Assembly: GCF_021083645.1 (NCBI RefSeq)
Contig: NZ_JAJNRQ010000006.1
Coordinates: 1 to 64,000, forward strand
Direction of reading: 5' to 3'
DNA length: 64,000 bases
Origin: Schaalia sp. lx-260
GTDB taxonomy: Bacteria > Actinomycetota > Actinomycetes > Actinomycetales > Actinomycetaceae
Below the pieces are notes generated by a model that had not been told where the DNA came from, did not search any database, and saw only the letters and a list, made by a program, of their open reading frames with translations. Shown in pieces: positions 7,834 to 21,300 of this stretch. Every line of letters begins with the position of its first letter. The first letter of the stretch is position 1. A program made the position numbers and the translations under genes.

Positions 7834-9090
7834 CTACGCTGAGGTTTTCATCGCCTGATCTGTTGTCTTTTCTTGCTGTCGCGCACGCGCATTCATGAAA
7901 GTTCCAATAATCGAACGCCGTCCTTGACGTTTGGAGTACACATCTAATGCCACTGCAATCAGGAGGACCAAACCTTTAATCATCTGTGTTTTATCTGAAC
8001 CAACCCCCAACAGTTGAAGGCCGTTATTTAAGAAAGCCATCACAAGTGCGCCAACCATTGTTCCGCCGATGGTTCCAATACCACCAGATACAGCGGCTCC
8101 ACCAATGAAAACGGCAGCAATCGCGTCTAATTCCCACATATTGCCATCAGCGGGACCTGACGCTGTGGAGCGACCGATAAAGAGGATGCCAGCAATAGCG
8201 GCAAGGAAAGCAGAGTTACAGATGACAAAGAAATTCGTTTTCACAACTTTGACACCGGTAAGTTCAGCAGCAGCTTTGTTGCCACCAATGGCATACACAG
8301 AGCGTCCAAGTATTGTGCGTTCTGCGATAAATGAATACACCAAGGCAAGAACAACAACAATGACGCCCGGTATCGGGAAAGATGTGCCTTCTCGTCCTGT
8401 CGCAAAAATCCAGCCAAAAGCAATAATCACAATACTGATGACGACAGCGCGCATTAAAGGAATCCACAGGGGCACTGGAGTGTGAGCGAGTTCTGATTTC
8501 CTTTTATGTGAACGTAATTCTGCGATAACCACAGCAGATGCGGCCAAAACTGCAAGAATCATGGTTGGTAAGTTAAAAGGAATGACCTCGGGAGCAATAT
8601 CAGGTAAATAACCTGCACCAAGGGTTTGGAAAAGTTCAGGAACGGGAACCGTTAATGAATGGCCGATAAATTGGTTCATTCCTCTAAAAAGAAGCATCCC
8701 AGCTAAAGTAACGATGAAAGCAGGAATTCCCCATTTTGCTACCCAGAATCCTTGCCATGCGCCTATAAGGATTCCCAGAAGCAAACCAATAATGATTGCC
8801 AGCCAAGGGTGAACCCCATAATCCCTCATCACGACAGCAACAACAATGCCGACTGTTGCTGCGACAGAGCCAACAGATAGATCAATATGGCCAGCGATAA
8901 TAACCAGAACCATACCGATCGCAAGAACCAAAACATACGTATTGCCAAGGACAAGATTCATAAGATTTTGTGCTTGGAATACTTTGCCGTCAGTTGTCCA
9001 TTGAAAATACAGAGCAATGGTAATCAGCGCAGCGATCATTCCGAATTGACGGAAATCGCCTCCAAAGAGTTCTTTCATATTCTTTTTCAT
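7834..9090 (-). CDS. Multiple-sugar ABC transporter permease (GguB/MmsB-like)
   Basis: Integral membrane subunit, 418 aa, about ten to eleven hydrophobic segments. Diagnostic stretches are LAIGMVLVIIAGHIDLSVGS (about 55–74), IVTLAGMLLFRGMNQF and WELDAIAAVFIGGAAVSGG, matching the GguB/MmsB branch of BPD_transp_2 permeases. ATG at 9090 follows GAGGA inside the end of the ATPase gene, 15 bases from its stop, so ATPase and permease are one operon. It pairs with the two-domain ATPase 9106–10665 and the lipoprotein 6507–7640. Confidence 0.92.
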   Translation of the reverse strand: MKKNMKELFGGDFRQFGMIAALITIALYFQWTTDGKVFQAQNLMNLVLGNTYVLVLAIGMVLVIIAGHIDLSVGSVAATVGIVVAVVMRDYGVHPWLAIIIGLLLGILIGAWQGFWVAKWGIPAFIVTLAGMLLFRGMNQFIGHSLTVPVPELFQTLGAGYLPDIAPEVIPFNLPTMILAVLAASAVVIAELRSHKRKSELAHTPVPLWIPLMRAVVISIVIIAFGWIFATGREGTSFPIPGVIVVVLALVYSFIAERTILGRSVYAIGGNKAAAELTGVKVVKTNFFVICNSAFLAAIAGILFIGRSTASGPADGNMWELDAIAAVFIGGAAVSGGIGTIGGTMVGALVMAFLNNGLQLLGVGSDKTQMIKGLVLLIAVALDVYSKRQGRRSIIGTFMNARARQQEKTTDQAMKTSA

Positions 9091-9105
9091 GGGAGCAAAT
9101 CCTCA

Positions 9106-10665
9106 TTATCGCTCGTCGTTGAGGGAGTGTGTTGAAGTCATCAAATGCATGAGGGTTTCTTGAGTAGCCGACTTCGTGGGTACTTCGCCGGTTACTTCTC
9201 CCTCAAAAATTGTGTAAATACGATCAGTAATTCCAAGAAGCTCTGGTAGCTCTGAAGAAATCACAATGACTGCTTTCCCTTCATCGGCAAGAGCTTGGAT
9301 GAACGTGTAGATTTCGTATTTCGCACCAATGTCAATACCGCGGGTAGGTTCGTCAAGAATCAAGACTTCAGGATCAGTGAACATCCATTTGGCGAGAACC
9401 ACTTTTTGTTGATTTCCGCCTGAGAGTGTTCCAACACCTGTCGTGACACTTGGAGCTTTAATTCGCATGCTGTGACGGTATTTTTCAGATACGCATACGC
9501 CTTCATGAATATTGAGAATCCCGTGGTGGGTGATTTTTTGAGGACGAGCCGACACAATTGATTGATGAATCGTATCCAGCAAATTTAAGCCAAGCATTTT
9601 CCGATCTTCTGACAGGTATGCAATACCGCAGTCAATTGCTTCAGGAACGGATTGAGCTTTCACTACTTTTCCATCGATACAGATTTCACCTGATTCAAAG
9701 ATTCCGTATGAACGTCCGAAAATAGAACGAGCCAATTCAGTACGACCGGCCCCCATCAGACCTGCAAGTCCAACGATTTCCCCTGAACGCACGTCGATGG
9801 AGGTTCCTTTGCAGACCCAACGATCCGTGTTCATGGGATGACGTACCCACCAGTCGCGAACAGAAAACTTCACATCGCCAATGCGAGGAGTGTGTTCAGG
9901 AAAACGATTATCGAGAGGTCTTCCGACCATCAGACGAATAATGTCATTTTGGTTAAGAGGCCCTTTTTCTGTGTCCATCCACCCGACAGTTTTCCCATCA
10001 CGTATGACGGTTACAGCATCAGCTACTGCAGAAATTTCATCGAGTTTGTGCGAGATGATAACCATAGAGACACCGCGTTCACGTTGTTTACGCATGATGT
10101 CGAGCAGATGAGCAGATTCTTCTTCATTCAGCGCTGATGTAGGTTCATCCAAAATAAGAAGCTTCACATCTTTTGCTAGCGCTTTCGCAATTTCAACAAG
10201 TTGTTGTTTGCCGACTCCTATATCTTTGATGAGGGTATCTGGGTCTTCATCAAGACCAACTTCTGCCATATATTTCCTGGCACGTTTACGTGTTTCGTGC
10301 CAGTTAATAGCGCAGTTTTTTACGATTTCATTTCCCATGAACATGTTTTCCGCGATGGATAGTTGCGGAATGAGGGCTAGTTCTTGGTGGATGATGACGA
10401 TACCGTGCTGTTCAGAATCACGAATAGTTGAAAAACGTACTTCTGTTCCTTCAAAAAGGATGTGTCCGCTATATGTTCCGTGCGGGTGAACCCCAGAAAG
10501 GACTTTCATTAAAGTCGATTTTCCTGCACCGTTTTCACCGCATATTGCGTGAATTTCTTCTGCACGTACATCGAGGTTCACATCATCTAAAGCAACGACG
10601 CCCGGAAAAACTTTAGTGATGTTACGCATCTCTAAGACCCGACGTTCGTTTCGTTGTCTCAGCAT
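9106..10665 (-). CDS. Multiple-sugar ABC transporter ATPase, two NBDs (GguA/MmsA-like)
   Basis: Cytoplasmic ATPase with two fused nucleotide-binding domains. The N-terminal one has the P-loop GENGAGKST and LILDEPTSALN; the C-terminal one has the signature LSGGNQQK and LILDEPTRGIDIG. Its own P-loop is the divergent GLMGAGRTE typical of sugar importers. The start is ATG at 10665 after ACGGAG, which begins the protein just ahead of VLEMRNITKVFPG; the longer frame to 10782 adds 39 unconserved residues. It is the first gene of the ATPase–permease–receptor operon. Confidence 0.92.
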   Translation of the reverse strand: MLRQRNERRVLEMRNITKVFPGVVALDDVNLDVRAEEIHAICGENGAGKSTLMKVLSGVHPHGTYSGHILFEGTEVRFSTIRDSEQHGIVIIHQELALIPQLSIAENMFMGNEIVKNCAINWHETRKRARKYMAEVGLDEDPDTLIKDIGVGKQQLVEIAKALAKDVKLLILDEPTSALNEEESAHLLDIMRKQRERGVSMVIISHKLDEISAVADAVTVIRDGKTVGWMDTEKGPLNQNDIIRLMVGRPLDNRFPEHTPRIGDVKFSVRDWWVRHPMNTDRWVCKGTSIDVRSGEIVGLAGLMGAGRTELARSIFGRSYGIFESGEICIDGKVVKAQSVPEAIDCGIAYLSEDRKMLGLNLLDTIHQSIVSARPQKITHHGILNIHEGVCVSEKYRHSMRIKAPSVTTGVGTLSGGNQQKVVLAKWMFTDPEVLILDEPTRGIDIGAKYEIYTFIQALADEGKAVIVISSELPELLGITDRIYTIFEGEVTGEVPTKSATQETLMHLMTSTHSLNDER

Positions 10666-10923
10666 GTGTTCTCCGTTGAATATGGGTGGTTGCGAGTCTT
10701 CAATGCCTCGCATGTCCCCAGTGTGCCCTTTTTTCCCTCCGAATATGCTGAAAAAAGCAAAGAATCTACGGTTTGTAATCAAATCGTAATATTGCGTTTA
10801 AGAAGTAAATTCAATATCTACTCAGTATCAAACAAAACAACTCAACTGTCCTCCGCACTAATTCCTCATCAAAAACACAAAGCCTTCAATGCAGTGCACA
10901 CAAAAACACCTCACTACAGAAAA
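10666..10923. other. Upstream region of the sugar ABC operon
   Basis: The A/T-rich stretch around 10760–10840 should contain the promoter of the minus-strand sugar operon. I see no clear hexamers and no copy of the ATCCCTAT inverted repeat found at 4343–4361, which argues against control by the same ROK protein through that exact site. Confidence 0.35.
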
Positions 10924-10952
10924 ACCCTGTGCCACTCAATGTGACACAGGGT
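10924..10952 (-). terminator. Rho-independent terminator of gatCAB
   Basis: ACCCTGTG plus CAC pairs with GTG plus CACAGGGT around a five-base loop. Read on the minus strand it is followed by TTTTT, 24 bases past the gatB stop. A classic intrinsic terminator. Confidence 0.85.
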
Positions 10953-10975
10953 AAATCCACATAAAAACGAAAGAA

Positions 10976-12472
10976 TCAGACACCAATCATTTCCATAATC
11001 AGCTCACGAACACGAGCCGCATCAGCCTTCCCCTTCGTTGCTTTCATAACAGCACCCACAAGAGCACCAACAGCTTGAAGTTTCCCACCCCGAATCTTCT
11101 CAACAGCATCCGGCTGAGCATCAAGCGCCTCTTGAACTGCAGCTACCAACGTGCCTTCATCAGAAACAACTTCCAAGCCACGAGCCTCAACAATAGCTTC
11201 AGGGTCACCCTCACCTGCCAGCACGCCCTCCAAAACCTGACGAGCAAGCTTATCTGTCAAACGTCCTGAATCAACCAAAGCCTGCAACTGAGCAATCTGT
11301 TTCACGGTCACTGGTAAATCAGCCAGTTCAACTTCTAACTCTTTAGCACGACGAGACAACTCGCCCATCCACCACTTACGCGCTGCCGTGGCCGAAGCAC
11401 CTGCCGTCACAGTTGCCTCAATAAGCTCCATAGCACCCGCATTGACCACATCACGCATCTCAACTTCTGTACAGCCCCACTCAGCACGCAAACGGCGACG
11501 CTTTGCTACAGGAAGTTCAGGTAACGAAGCCCGCAACTGCTCAACCCATTGCGCGTCAGGAGCCACAGGAACCAAATCTGGCTCAGGAAAATAACGATAA
11601 TCCTCAGCATCCGACTTCACGCGCCCCGAAGAAGTAGAACCATCCTCCTCATGGAAGTGACGCGTTTCCTGAATAACCGTACCGCCCTGCGAAAGAATCG
11701 CGGCCTGACGCTGAATCTCAAAACGCACAGCACGCTCAATACCACGGAAAGAATTCACATTCTTCGTTTCTGTGCGCACACCTAAAGGCGCGTGAGGATC
11801 CGAACGCAAAGACACGTTAATATCAGCACGAACATTACCCCGCTCCATACGAGCCTCAGAAACATCCAAAGCACGGAAAATATCTCGCAACGTCTGCACA
11901 TAAGCACGAGCCACCTCGGGAGCACGATCCCCAGCTCCTACAATTGGGCGCGTCACAATTTCAACCAAAGGAACACCTGCACGGTTGTAATCCACCAAGG
12001 AATAGGCAGCACCCTGAATACGCCCTGTCGCGCCTCCCACATGCGTGTTCTTACCGGCATCTTCTTCCATATGAGCACGTTCAATCTCTACACGGAAAAG
12101 CGTGCCATCTTCCAGTTCAACATCAACCCAACCATCGGAAGCAATTGGTTCGTCATACTGAGAAGTTTGGAAAGCTTTTGTCAGATCAGGATAAAAATAG
12201 CTCTTTCGAGCAAAACGACAGCTTGACGCAATACTGCAGTTCAAAGCCAGCCCAATCTTGACCGCATACTCCACAGCGCGAGCATTAACCACCGGCAACG
12301 ACCCCGGCAGTCCCAAAGAAACCGGAGTAACATACGTATTCGGATCTCCACCAAAAGCGTTAGGAGCCGCATCAAACATCTTCGTTGCGGTCCCTAATTC
12401 AACATGAACCTCAATGCCAAGAACTGGATCAAAGGCGGCCACTGCATCCGCGTATTCCATCATATCCGTCAT
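10976..12472 (-). CDS. gatB: Asp-tRNA(Asn)/Glu-tRNA(Gln) amidotransferase subunit B
   Basis: tRNA-binding and kinase subunit of GatCAB, which converts mischarged Glu-tRNA(Gln) or Asp-tRNA(Asn) to the cognate aminoacyl-tRNA. N-terminal GLEIHVEL-like motif ([15 protein letters not shown]), the [15 protein letters not shown] segment, the [10 protein letters not shown] stretch and a C-terminal YqeY-like domain ending MEMIGV. The start is ATG at 12472, which shares one base with the gatA stop (TGATG); the frame to 12505 adds 11 residues inside gatA. About 498 aa, normal for the family. Last gene of gatC–gatA–gatB. Confidence 0.97.
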   Translation of the reverse strand: MTDMMEYADAVAAFDPVLGIEVHVELGTATKMFDAAPNAFGGDPNTYVTPVSLGLPGSLPVVNARAVEYAVKIGLALNCSIASSCRFARKSYFYPDLTKAFQTSQYDEPIASDGWVDVELEDGTLFRVEIERAHMEEDAGKNTHVGGATGRIQGAAYSLVDYNRAGVPLVEIVTRPIVGAGDRAPEVARAYVQTLRDIFRALDVSEARMERGNVRADINVSLRSDPHAPLGVRTETKNVNSFRGIERAVRFEIQRQAAILSQGGTVIQETRHFHEEDGSTSSGRVKSDAEDYRYFPEPDLVPVAPDAQWVEQLRASLPELPVAKRRRLRAEWGCTEVEMRDVVNAGAMELIEATVTAGASATAARKWWMGELSRRAKELEVELADLPVTVKQIAQLQALVDSGRLTDKLARQVLEGVLAGEGDPEAIVEARGLEVVSDEGTLVAAVQEALDAQPDAVEKIRGGKLQAVGALVGAVMKATKGKADAARVRELIMEMIGV

Positions 12473-13983
12473 CAGAGTACTTCCTCCCACTGTGCAGCTG
12501 GACAATTACCAGCAATGTCATCCGGTGTCAGCGCTTCAACTAAAGCAGCCACCTCATACATACGAAGATCATGATGCGCAGGAGCAAGAACTTGGAAACC
12601 AATAGGCAAACCCTCATTATCGCATCCCACAGGAATACTCATCGCAGGAATACCAGCAAGATTCGCTGGAATTGTAGCAACATCGTATAAGTACATCGCC
12701 ATAGGATCATCCACCTTATCGCCCAAACGGAAAGCTGTCGTTGGAGCGGTAGGCGACACAAGAACATCAACATCAGCGAAAACCCGGTCAAAATCACGCT
12801 GAACGAGTGTACGTACCTTCTGAGCAGAGCCATAATAAGCGTCGTAATATCCCGCCGACAATACGTGAGTACCTAAAATAATGCGACGCTTCACTTCATC
12901 ACCAAAACCAGCTTCACGTGTTGCAGCCATCACACGCTCAGCAGTTACCGGCCCTTGTGTTGGTTCCACACGAATGCCATAACGAATACCATCAAAACGA
13001 GCAAGATTCGACGATACTTCAGCCGGCATAATGAGGTAATACGCAGCCAACGCATACTCAAGGTTCGGGCATGACACTTCAATAACTTCAGCACCTGCCG
13101 AACGTAAACGCTCAACTGTTACCTCAAAAGCAGATTGAACCTCAGCCTGATAGCCCTCACCTGAAAGTTCTTTGACCACACCCACTTTGAGGCCCTGTAA
13201 TGAACGCGTATCCGCTACCTTGCACACCGCATTATGAAGATCCGTTACAGGCGCGGTCAAAGATGTTGAATCCAAAGGATCATGACCACCAATAAGTTCC
13301 GTCAATGCAGCAGCATCAGCAACTGTACGTGTCACTGGCCCAATCTGATCCAAAGAAGAAGCCATCGCAACCAAACCATAACGCGATACCCCACCATATG
13401 TAGGCTTCGCACCTACGGTTCCCGTCACCGAAGCAGGCTGACGAATCGAACCGCCCGTATCAGAACCCAACGCTAAAGGAACCATGTAGGCGGCAACCGC
13501 TGCAGCAGAACCGCCACCAGAACCCCCAGGAATACGTTCAGTATTCCACGGATTACGTGTCACTCCGAAAGCTGAATGTTCCGTTGAGGACCCCATAGCA
13601 AACTCATCCATATTTGTTTTACCCACAATAGGTAAACGAGCAGCTTTAATACGTTCCACAACAGTGGCATCATAAGGAGGAATCCACCCCTGAAGAATTT
13701 TTGAAGCACATGTCGTCGGCATACCACGTGTCACAATGTTATCTTTAACAGCAATAGGAATACCGGCCAGAGGATGCAATTCCTCACCTTGAGAACGTAA
13801 AGCATCAACCTCAGCAGCCGTCGCCAAAGCTCCTTCACGATCAATATGCAAAAAAGCGTGAATACGGCCATCCACGGCCTCAATACGATCAAGACATGCT
13901 GTTGTCAGTTCTACAGCCGTTATACGTCCCTCACGAAGATCAACAGCAAGTTCACATGCAGATTTCTTTAATAATTCATTCAT
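12472..13983 (-). CDS. gatA: Asp/Glu-tRNA amidotransferase subunit A
   Basis: Amidase-signature glutaminase that releases ammonia from glutamine for the GatB active site. The catalytic Ser-cisSer-Lys triad is visible: K80 in [11 protein letters not shown]155 in GGSGGGS and S179 in GSDTGGSI. 503 aa, full length. It begins three bases after the gatC stop and overlaps gatB by one base, so the three subunits are translated together. Confidence 0.98.
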   Translation of the reverse strand: MNELLKKSACELAVDLREGRITAVELTTACLDRIEAVDGRIHAFLHIDREGALATAAEVDALRSQGEELHPLAGIPIAVKDNIVTRGMPTTCASKILQGWIPPYDATVVERIKAARLPIVGKTNMDEFAMGSSTEHSAFGVTRNPWNTERIPGGSGGGSAAAVAAYMVPLALGSDTGGSIRQPASVTGTVGAKPTYGGVSRYGLVAMASSLDQIGPVTRTVADAAALTELIGGHDPLDSTSLTAPVTDLHNAVCKVADTRSLQGLKVGVVKELSGEGYQAEVQSAFEVTVERLRSAGAEVIEVSCPNLEYALAAYYLIMPAEVSSNLARFDGIRYGIRVEPTQGPVTAERVMAATREAGFGDEVKRRIILGTHVLSAGYYDAYYGSAQKVRTLVQRDFDRVFADVDVLVSPTAPTTAFRLGDKVDDPMAMYLYDVATIPANLAGIPAMSIPVGCDNEGLPIGFQVLAPAHHDLRMYEVAALVEALTPDDIAGNCPAAQWEEVL

Positions 13984-13986
13984 CAG

Positions 13987-14283
13987 TCAGTCTTCCTCCA
14001 AAATCTGCGGAACCATGAACATTCCGTCCTCACTGGCCGGAGCTTGAGCCATCACTTCATCTCGATCTAAAGTCGGACCAATTTCATCAGCACGCCATAC
14101 ATTTGTTAAAGGAATCGGATGAGAAGTAGCGGGAATATCCGGCGTTGCCACTTCAGATACTTTAGCGACAGCTGAGGCAATCGCATCAAGTTCCCCAGCA
14201 ATACGGATAATCTCTTCTTCAGTCAATGCAATACGGGCCAAACCTGCAACGCGGGCGACCTCGTCGGTACTCATACGTGACAT
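13987..14283 (-). CDS. gatC: Asp/Glu-tRNA amidotransferase subunit C
   Basis: Small scaffold subunit wrapping the GatA–GatB interface. Matches the family from VARVAGLARIALTEEE through RADEIGPTLDRDEVMAQAP to the MFMVPQIL end. ATG at 14283 (98 aa) has AGGATTAGCACT upstream; the frame to 14373 would add 30 residues of unrelated sequence and is rejected. First gene of the operon; its promoter lies in the region shared with the divergent gene at 14440. Confidence 0.95.
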   Translation of the reverse strand: MSRMSTDEVARVAGLARIALTEEEIIRIAGELDAIASAVAKVSEVATPDIPATSHPIPLTNVWRADEIGPTLDRDEVMAQAPASEDGMFMVPQILEED

Positions 14284-14439
14284 AGTGCTAATCCTAACGA
14301 AAACCGCAGCAAAAAAGGCGCGCCAGCCAGGTGGCGATATTGAGATTTCAGGTGAAAAGTCACATACGCACACTCATACAGACCTATTCAGTCACTGAAT
14401 ACGTGCGCGTAAGAAAGTTTCCCAAGCTAGGCTAAATTC

Positions 14440-15702
14440 ATGTGGACTTTGAAAAAGCCAACTCTGCCGCAAGTGATATCTACGGTCAAGACCGTGGGAA
14501 AAGCTCTGCTCCTCACACAGGCAGCAGCAGTAGTCACAGTTCATGCGATTGACCGAATGCGTAAACGCCGCATACCCGGCGGCAGACATGGATTTCCCAC
14601 AGTCTCCCCAACTGACTCACAGATTTTCGATAACACTGTACGCACATACACTGAAGGCCTGTCTTTATACTCTGACATGTTGGCGCATATTGAAAACGCC
14701 ACATCACATATTTACTTTGAAACCTTTATCTGGCGTTCAGATGAATGGGGACAAAAATTCAAAGACGCACTCATATCTGCAGCGCGCAGAGGTGTCGATG
14801 TATATGTCGTATATGACGGTTTTGGCGTACTCAACCAAAATCCTTTCTTTTATCGGATGCCAAAAATACCGCACTTATACGTCCGACGTTTCCCAGAAAT
14901 ACGTTTAGGAATGCTCCTCCTCGATTTACGTAGAACAGGCAGGGACCACCGTAAAATCCTCGTCGTCGATGGGAAAGCTGCTTTCGTCGGAGGCTACAAC
15001 ATCGGTATTCCTTTCGCAGAAGAATGGCGTGACACCCACGTGTGTATTACCGGACCTGCAGTATGGGAATTAGAAAACGGATTTGTTGATTTCTGGAATC
15101 ACTTCAAGCTCCGCCACCACCCCCGCCTACCTGACCAAGGCGCACGTGAATGGCACACAGAAATCACCGCTGCTTTTAATTTACCTTCGCGTTTGTTATA
15201 CCCAGTTCGAGGGCTCTACATTGACGCTATTGAAAGAGCTACTGATCGTATCCTCATCACACAGGCGTATTTCATACCTGACCGTGAGATCCTCAACGCC
15301 TTATGTGCGGCAGCTCGACGCGGCGTAAAAATTCAGGTCCTTATCCCCGAATATTCCAATCACATAATGGCAGACTGGGTTGCTCGCCCGTACTACGGTC
15401 AATTATTACGGTCGGGAATTGAAATATGGCTCTACCGTCATGCGATGGTCCATTCGAAAACTATGACAGTAGACGGACGATGGTCCACCGTTGGCACAGC
15501 AAATATTGACCGACTTTCACTGCAAGGAAACTACGAAGTCAATATGCAGTTCCACTCACGTGAACTCGCGCAACATATGGAATTCATATTCCGCAATGAC
15601 CTCACCACTGCTCGCAAACTCACCATTGAAGAATGGGAGAATCGCTCGTGGACAACGAAGGCTCTGGAATACATCCTTCATCCATTTGAATTTATGGTGT
15701 AG
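14440..15702 (+). CDS. Phospholipase D family protein, cardiolipin synthase-like
   Basis: Two HKD phosphatidyltransferase motifs: H170-x-K172-x4-D177 in RDHRKILVVDGK and H338-x-K340-x4-D345 in HSKTMTVDGR, each followed by the conserved GG(Y/T)xN-type turn (GGYNIG, GTANID). A short N-terminal hydrophobic segment (about 18–34) probably tethers it to the membrane; the usual pair of N-terminal helices of ClsA is missing, so it resembles the ClsB/C or actinobacterial PLD type. The likely reaction is cardiolipin or related phospholipid synthesis. 420 aa. It stands alone, divergent from gatC and convergent with ligA. Confidence 0.88.
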   Translation: MWTLKKPTLPQVISTVKTVGKALLLTQAAAVVTVHAIDRMRKRRIPGGRHGFPTVSPTDSQIFDNTVRTYTEGLSLYSDMLAHIENATSHIYFETFIWRSDEWGQKFKDALISAARRGVDVYVVYDGFGVLNQNPFFYRMPKIPHLYVRRFPEIRLGMLLLDLRRTGRDHRKILVVDGKAAFVGGYNIGIPFAEEWRDTHVCITGPAVWELENGFVDFWNHFKLRHHPRLPDQGAREWHTEITAAFNLPSRLLYPVRGLYIDAIERATDRILITQAYFIPDREILNALCAAARRGVKIQVLIPEYSNHIMADWVARPYYGQLLRSGIEIWLYRHAMVHSKTMTVDGRWSTVGTANIDRLSLQGNYEVNMQFHSRELAQHMEFIFRNDLTTARKLTIEEWENRSWTTKALEYILHPFEFMV

Positions 15703-15709
15703 TTTCCGC

Positions 15710-15758
15710 AAATCTGACAGGCTCACATCAAGCACACCGGCGAGTACTCATCAGATTT
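15710..15758. terminator. Inverted repeat between convergent PLD and ligA genes
   Basis: AAATCTGA (15710–15717) and TCAGATTT (15751–15758) form a perfect 8-base stem around a 33-base loop, in the 71-base convergent gap. Followed by TTGTTGC on the plus strand. Probably a weak terminator. Confidence 0.4.
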
Positions 15759-15773
15759 TGTTGCAAGAAAAAC

Positions 15774-18206
<2,433 letters not shown>

Positions 18207-18334
18207 TCACGTTCAACCGCATATCTCAACGAAGTTGTGGAAAGAGTCGCCTTTATCCACATGTCTGTTCCCCCAGTCGTGTACGCGTATTTTTCTTTTC
18301 CACAATGAATTACAGATCGAAGAAAGAGAGCGTA

Positions 18335-21300
18335 ATGACTGAAAGGACTGCTACAGCCGCTTTGCGATCCCGCTACCACCTCGCGTGCATTGCTGGACCT
18401 GATAAAGGCGCTGTTATTCCCCTGACTGCGCACAGCATTCTTGGACGTGCAGGTTATGTTCCCTTAACTGATCCTACGATTTCACGTCAACATGCCTACA
18501 TACATGCCACGCGAAAAAATGTGCATACGGCTACTGGTACCGGTATCACAATCACCTGCACACATGAATATCAACCTATTTACTGGAAAAGAAGAACACC
18601 CTGGTGGCGACGTATCAGGAAACAAAATGAACATCTTGTGCATGCAGGAGAATACATTCGTCTCGGTTCAGATATTTTTCATGTACGTTCGCGTCCTCCT
18701 CGCCTTCAGTGGCCCACGATTCAATCCCCTGCATCTGAACGATCATTACGCACATATGCCACACGAATTGGACCATTCTTTTTTATTCTTTTTGCCCTCT
18801 GGAGGCTCCCTTCTTTATTTTCATTTCATTCACACAAGGAGTTATGGCATTGGGCTTTCATCATTGTGACTTGCGCGGGTCTTTCTTTTATTATCGGAGC
18901 CGGTTTGTGGAATCTCTACCGTATTTTTCGCAACCGAAAACAATGGCGCACAATTGACGCTGCTTTCCTTTGCCTTGTCCTCGAAGCATCTGTATCCCCA
19001 CATATGAAAAACTCCCGTTCTCATATGCTGCTTTGGGTCGGACACGCACATCATCGTCGTGTTTATCATCAAGTTATTCCTGAAACTGCCGAAAAAAACT
19101 TCACCGCAGATCACAGTGATACAACGGTCTATGCACCTGGTTTTTATGGCCCCTACGCACGCGAAATGGCCTTATGGTGGTGTGCACAAATTGCTGCCTA
19201 TTGGGGAAGCGTTCATGTTACTTTGCCCCAAGGAAAGTCCATAAAGCTGGGAACAGCAAAAAATCCTTTGAAGATTTTCATTGCAGATGAAAACACTCCA
19301 ATGGACTTATCTTCTCAAGGGATTTCACTGGCAACTGCACACACTATGCACGGCCTCCCCGCTTGGTGTGATACTCTCATCGCTGCACAGCACTCGCCTA
19401 TCAGCCAGTTGTGGTTCCTACAATGTGCTCGTTACGTCCACGATTCGGCAAAATTACCTTCATCTGTCATGCTCAGTGATTTACTTACGCAGCACGCGCC
19501 ACACAGCAATCATTCGCTGAGTACGGTCATTGCTCATCATCATGCTCCCGTTGAAATTGACCTTATTGGCGATGGTCCTCATGCTTTACTCGCTGGAACA
19601 ACCGGCTCTGGTAAATCGCAAGCACTTATCACCTGGCTACTCTCTTTAGCTCACCGTCACAGTCCAGATAAGGTACGTTTCGTTTTGATTGATTACAAGG
19701 GTGGAGCCGCCTTTGCGCCACTTCAGCCTTTGCCTCATGTGGTGGCAGTATTAACAAATTTTAAGCCGGAAGAAACACAACGAGCCTTACACGCACTTGA
19801 CCAGCACCTCCATTTACGTGAATCTTTACTCCACAGTCACGGTTTTGCAGATATTGCATCCTGGAATAGGGCTTTCCATGCTGGGACAGCCCCAAAACCT
19901 CCTCCTTTTATAGTGATTGCCATTGATGAGTTTCGTGAAGTAAGTGCAGAACATCCCGATATCATGGATTCGCTTTTACGTTTAGCTTCACAAGGACGCT
20001 CATTAGGGCTTCATCTGATCGCTGCAACACAACGACCAAGTGGAGCCGTTCATGCCACGATGAAAGCCAATATGGATATTCGCATTGCCTTGAGATGCGC
20101 CGAGAAATCTGATTCATTCGATTTGATTGGTTCTGACGATGCAGCGCAACTTCCACGCATACCGGGCCGCGCAATTATTAGCTCATATGGTGAGGTGCAA
20201 ATGGCTTATGTGCCCAGTGCATCTGAATTTGTTGCTTCAGTGATAGGAATATGGGGTCACAAACGCCCTGATCCATTGTGGCTGCCTGAATTACCCGAAA
20301 AACTCGACTGGGATTGTTTACCTGAAAATAACGACCGAGGCATTTCACTTGGTCTTTTAGATACGGGAAAAATTCCTCCACTTGTCAATGGCACCGCACA
20401 TTCGGTGGAAAAACATAGCTCAACCGTATCACCCTATACTTTGCCCACGCTGATGTGGAATCAAGGGCATATATCCTGCGAAGGGCCGGGAAATGAAGCT
20501 CACCTACTTGCCGAGACGATTCGTTGCCTGGGAATACGTATTGGTGTAGCTACGCAACGACCTATTCATATTATTGCTCGTCCACATGCTCAATCAGGAG
20601 ACTTCTGCCATCCTTCCCTTATTCACCCCATAATTTCCAGCATTGTTCCATACACATCAGCGTATGAAGTTGCTGCTTTATGTGAAGAAATCGAAGATCA
20701 CGTGCCAGCGGTGCTCATCATTGAGGATTTTCCTGCCACTATGAATACCCTTGAAACAGAGTATGGCACGCATGCTGCTTTACAGTTACAACGCACTTTA
20801 TTTCATATCTCCTCTTATTGTGGTTTTACTCTTGCAGCAGCATTCCCTGGATTGTCTTGTCCGCATGACGCCCCTTTTCAGCAACGTTTCATTCGCGCTT
20901 TCACTTCAGAAGAAAAATTGCGGTCGGGGCTGTCACAGGCGCCAGATATATCGCGGATTCCTGGGCGATTTCTTGTCTGTGAGAACGGTAATGTATTCCC
21001 CTGTCACATACCCCAAGCTATCCCTCAGATTGACCAGGGCCATTCTCCCTTTGTTTTTCATATACCCTTAACGCAAGAGCAAAAGTGGAAAGTACGTACT
21101 CTGGAAGAATATTCGTCGAGGCCAGCAGAAAGTTTCAACGCAGGACTTCAACACACTCCACTTGCAAACAACAGCCATAACACCCGTATTCCCCTACGAA
21201 TCGGAAGCGACTTAGCCCCCTTACATATTCATAAACAGGCACGATGGGTCATCATCGGAGATAACACCCAGAGCACACACAATGCCCTCATACGCTGTTA

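Noticed and set aside
8069-8485. 138-codon plus-strand open frame
   Set aside because: Antisense to the sugar permease, which is well supported on the other strand.
10654-10944. 96-codon plus-strand open frame between the sugar operon and gatB
   Set aside because: Runs through the gatB terminator hairpin and the sugar operon promoter region; no ribosome site or conserved sequence.
11792-12226. 144-codon plus-strand open frame
   Set aside because: Antisense to gatB; composition shadow.
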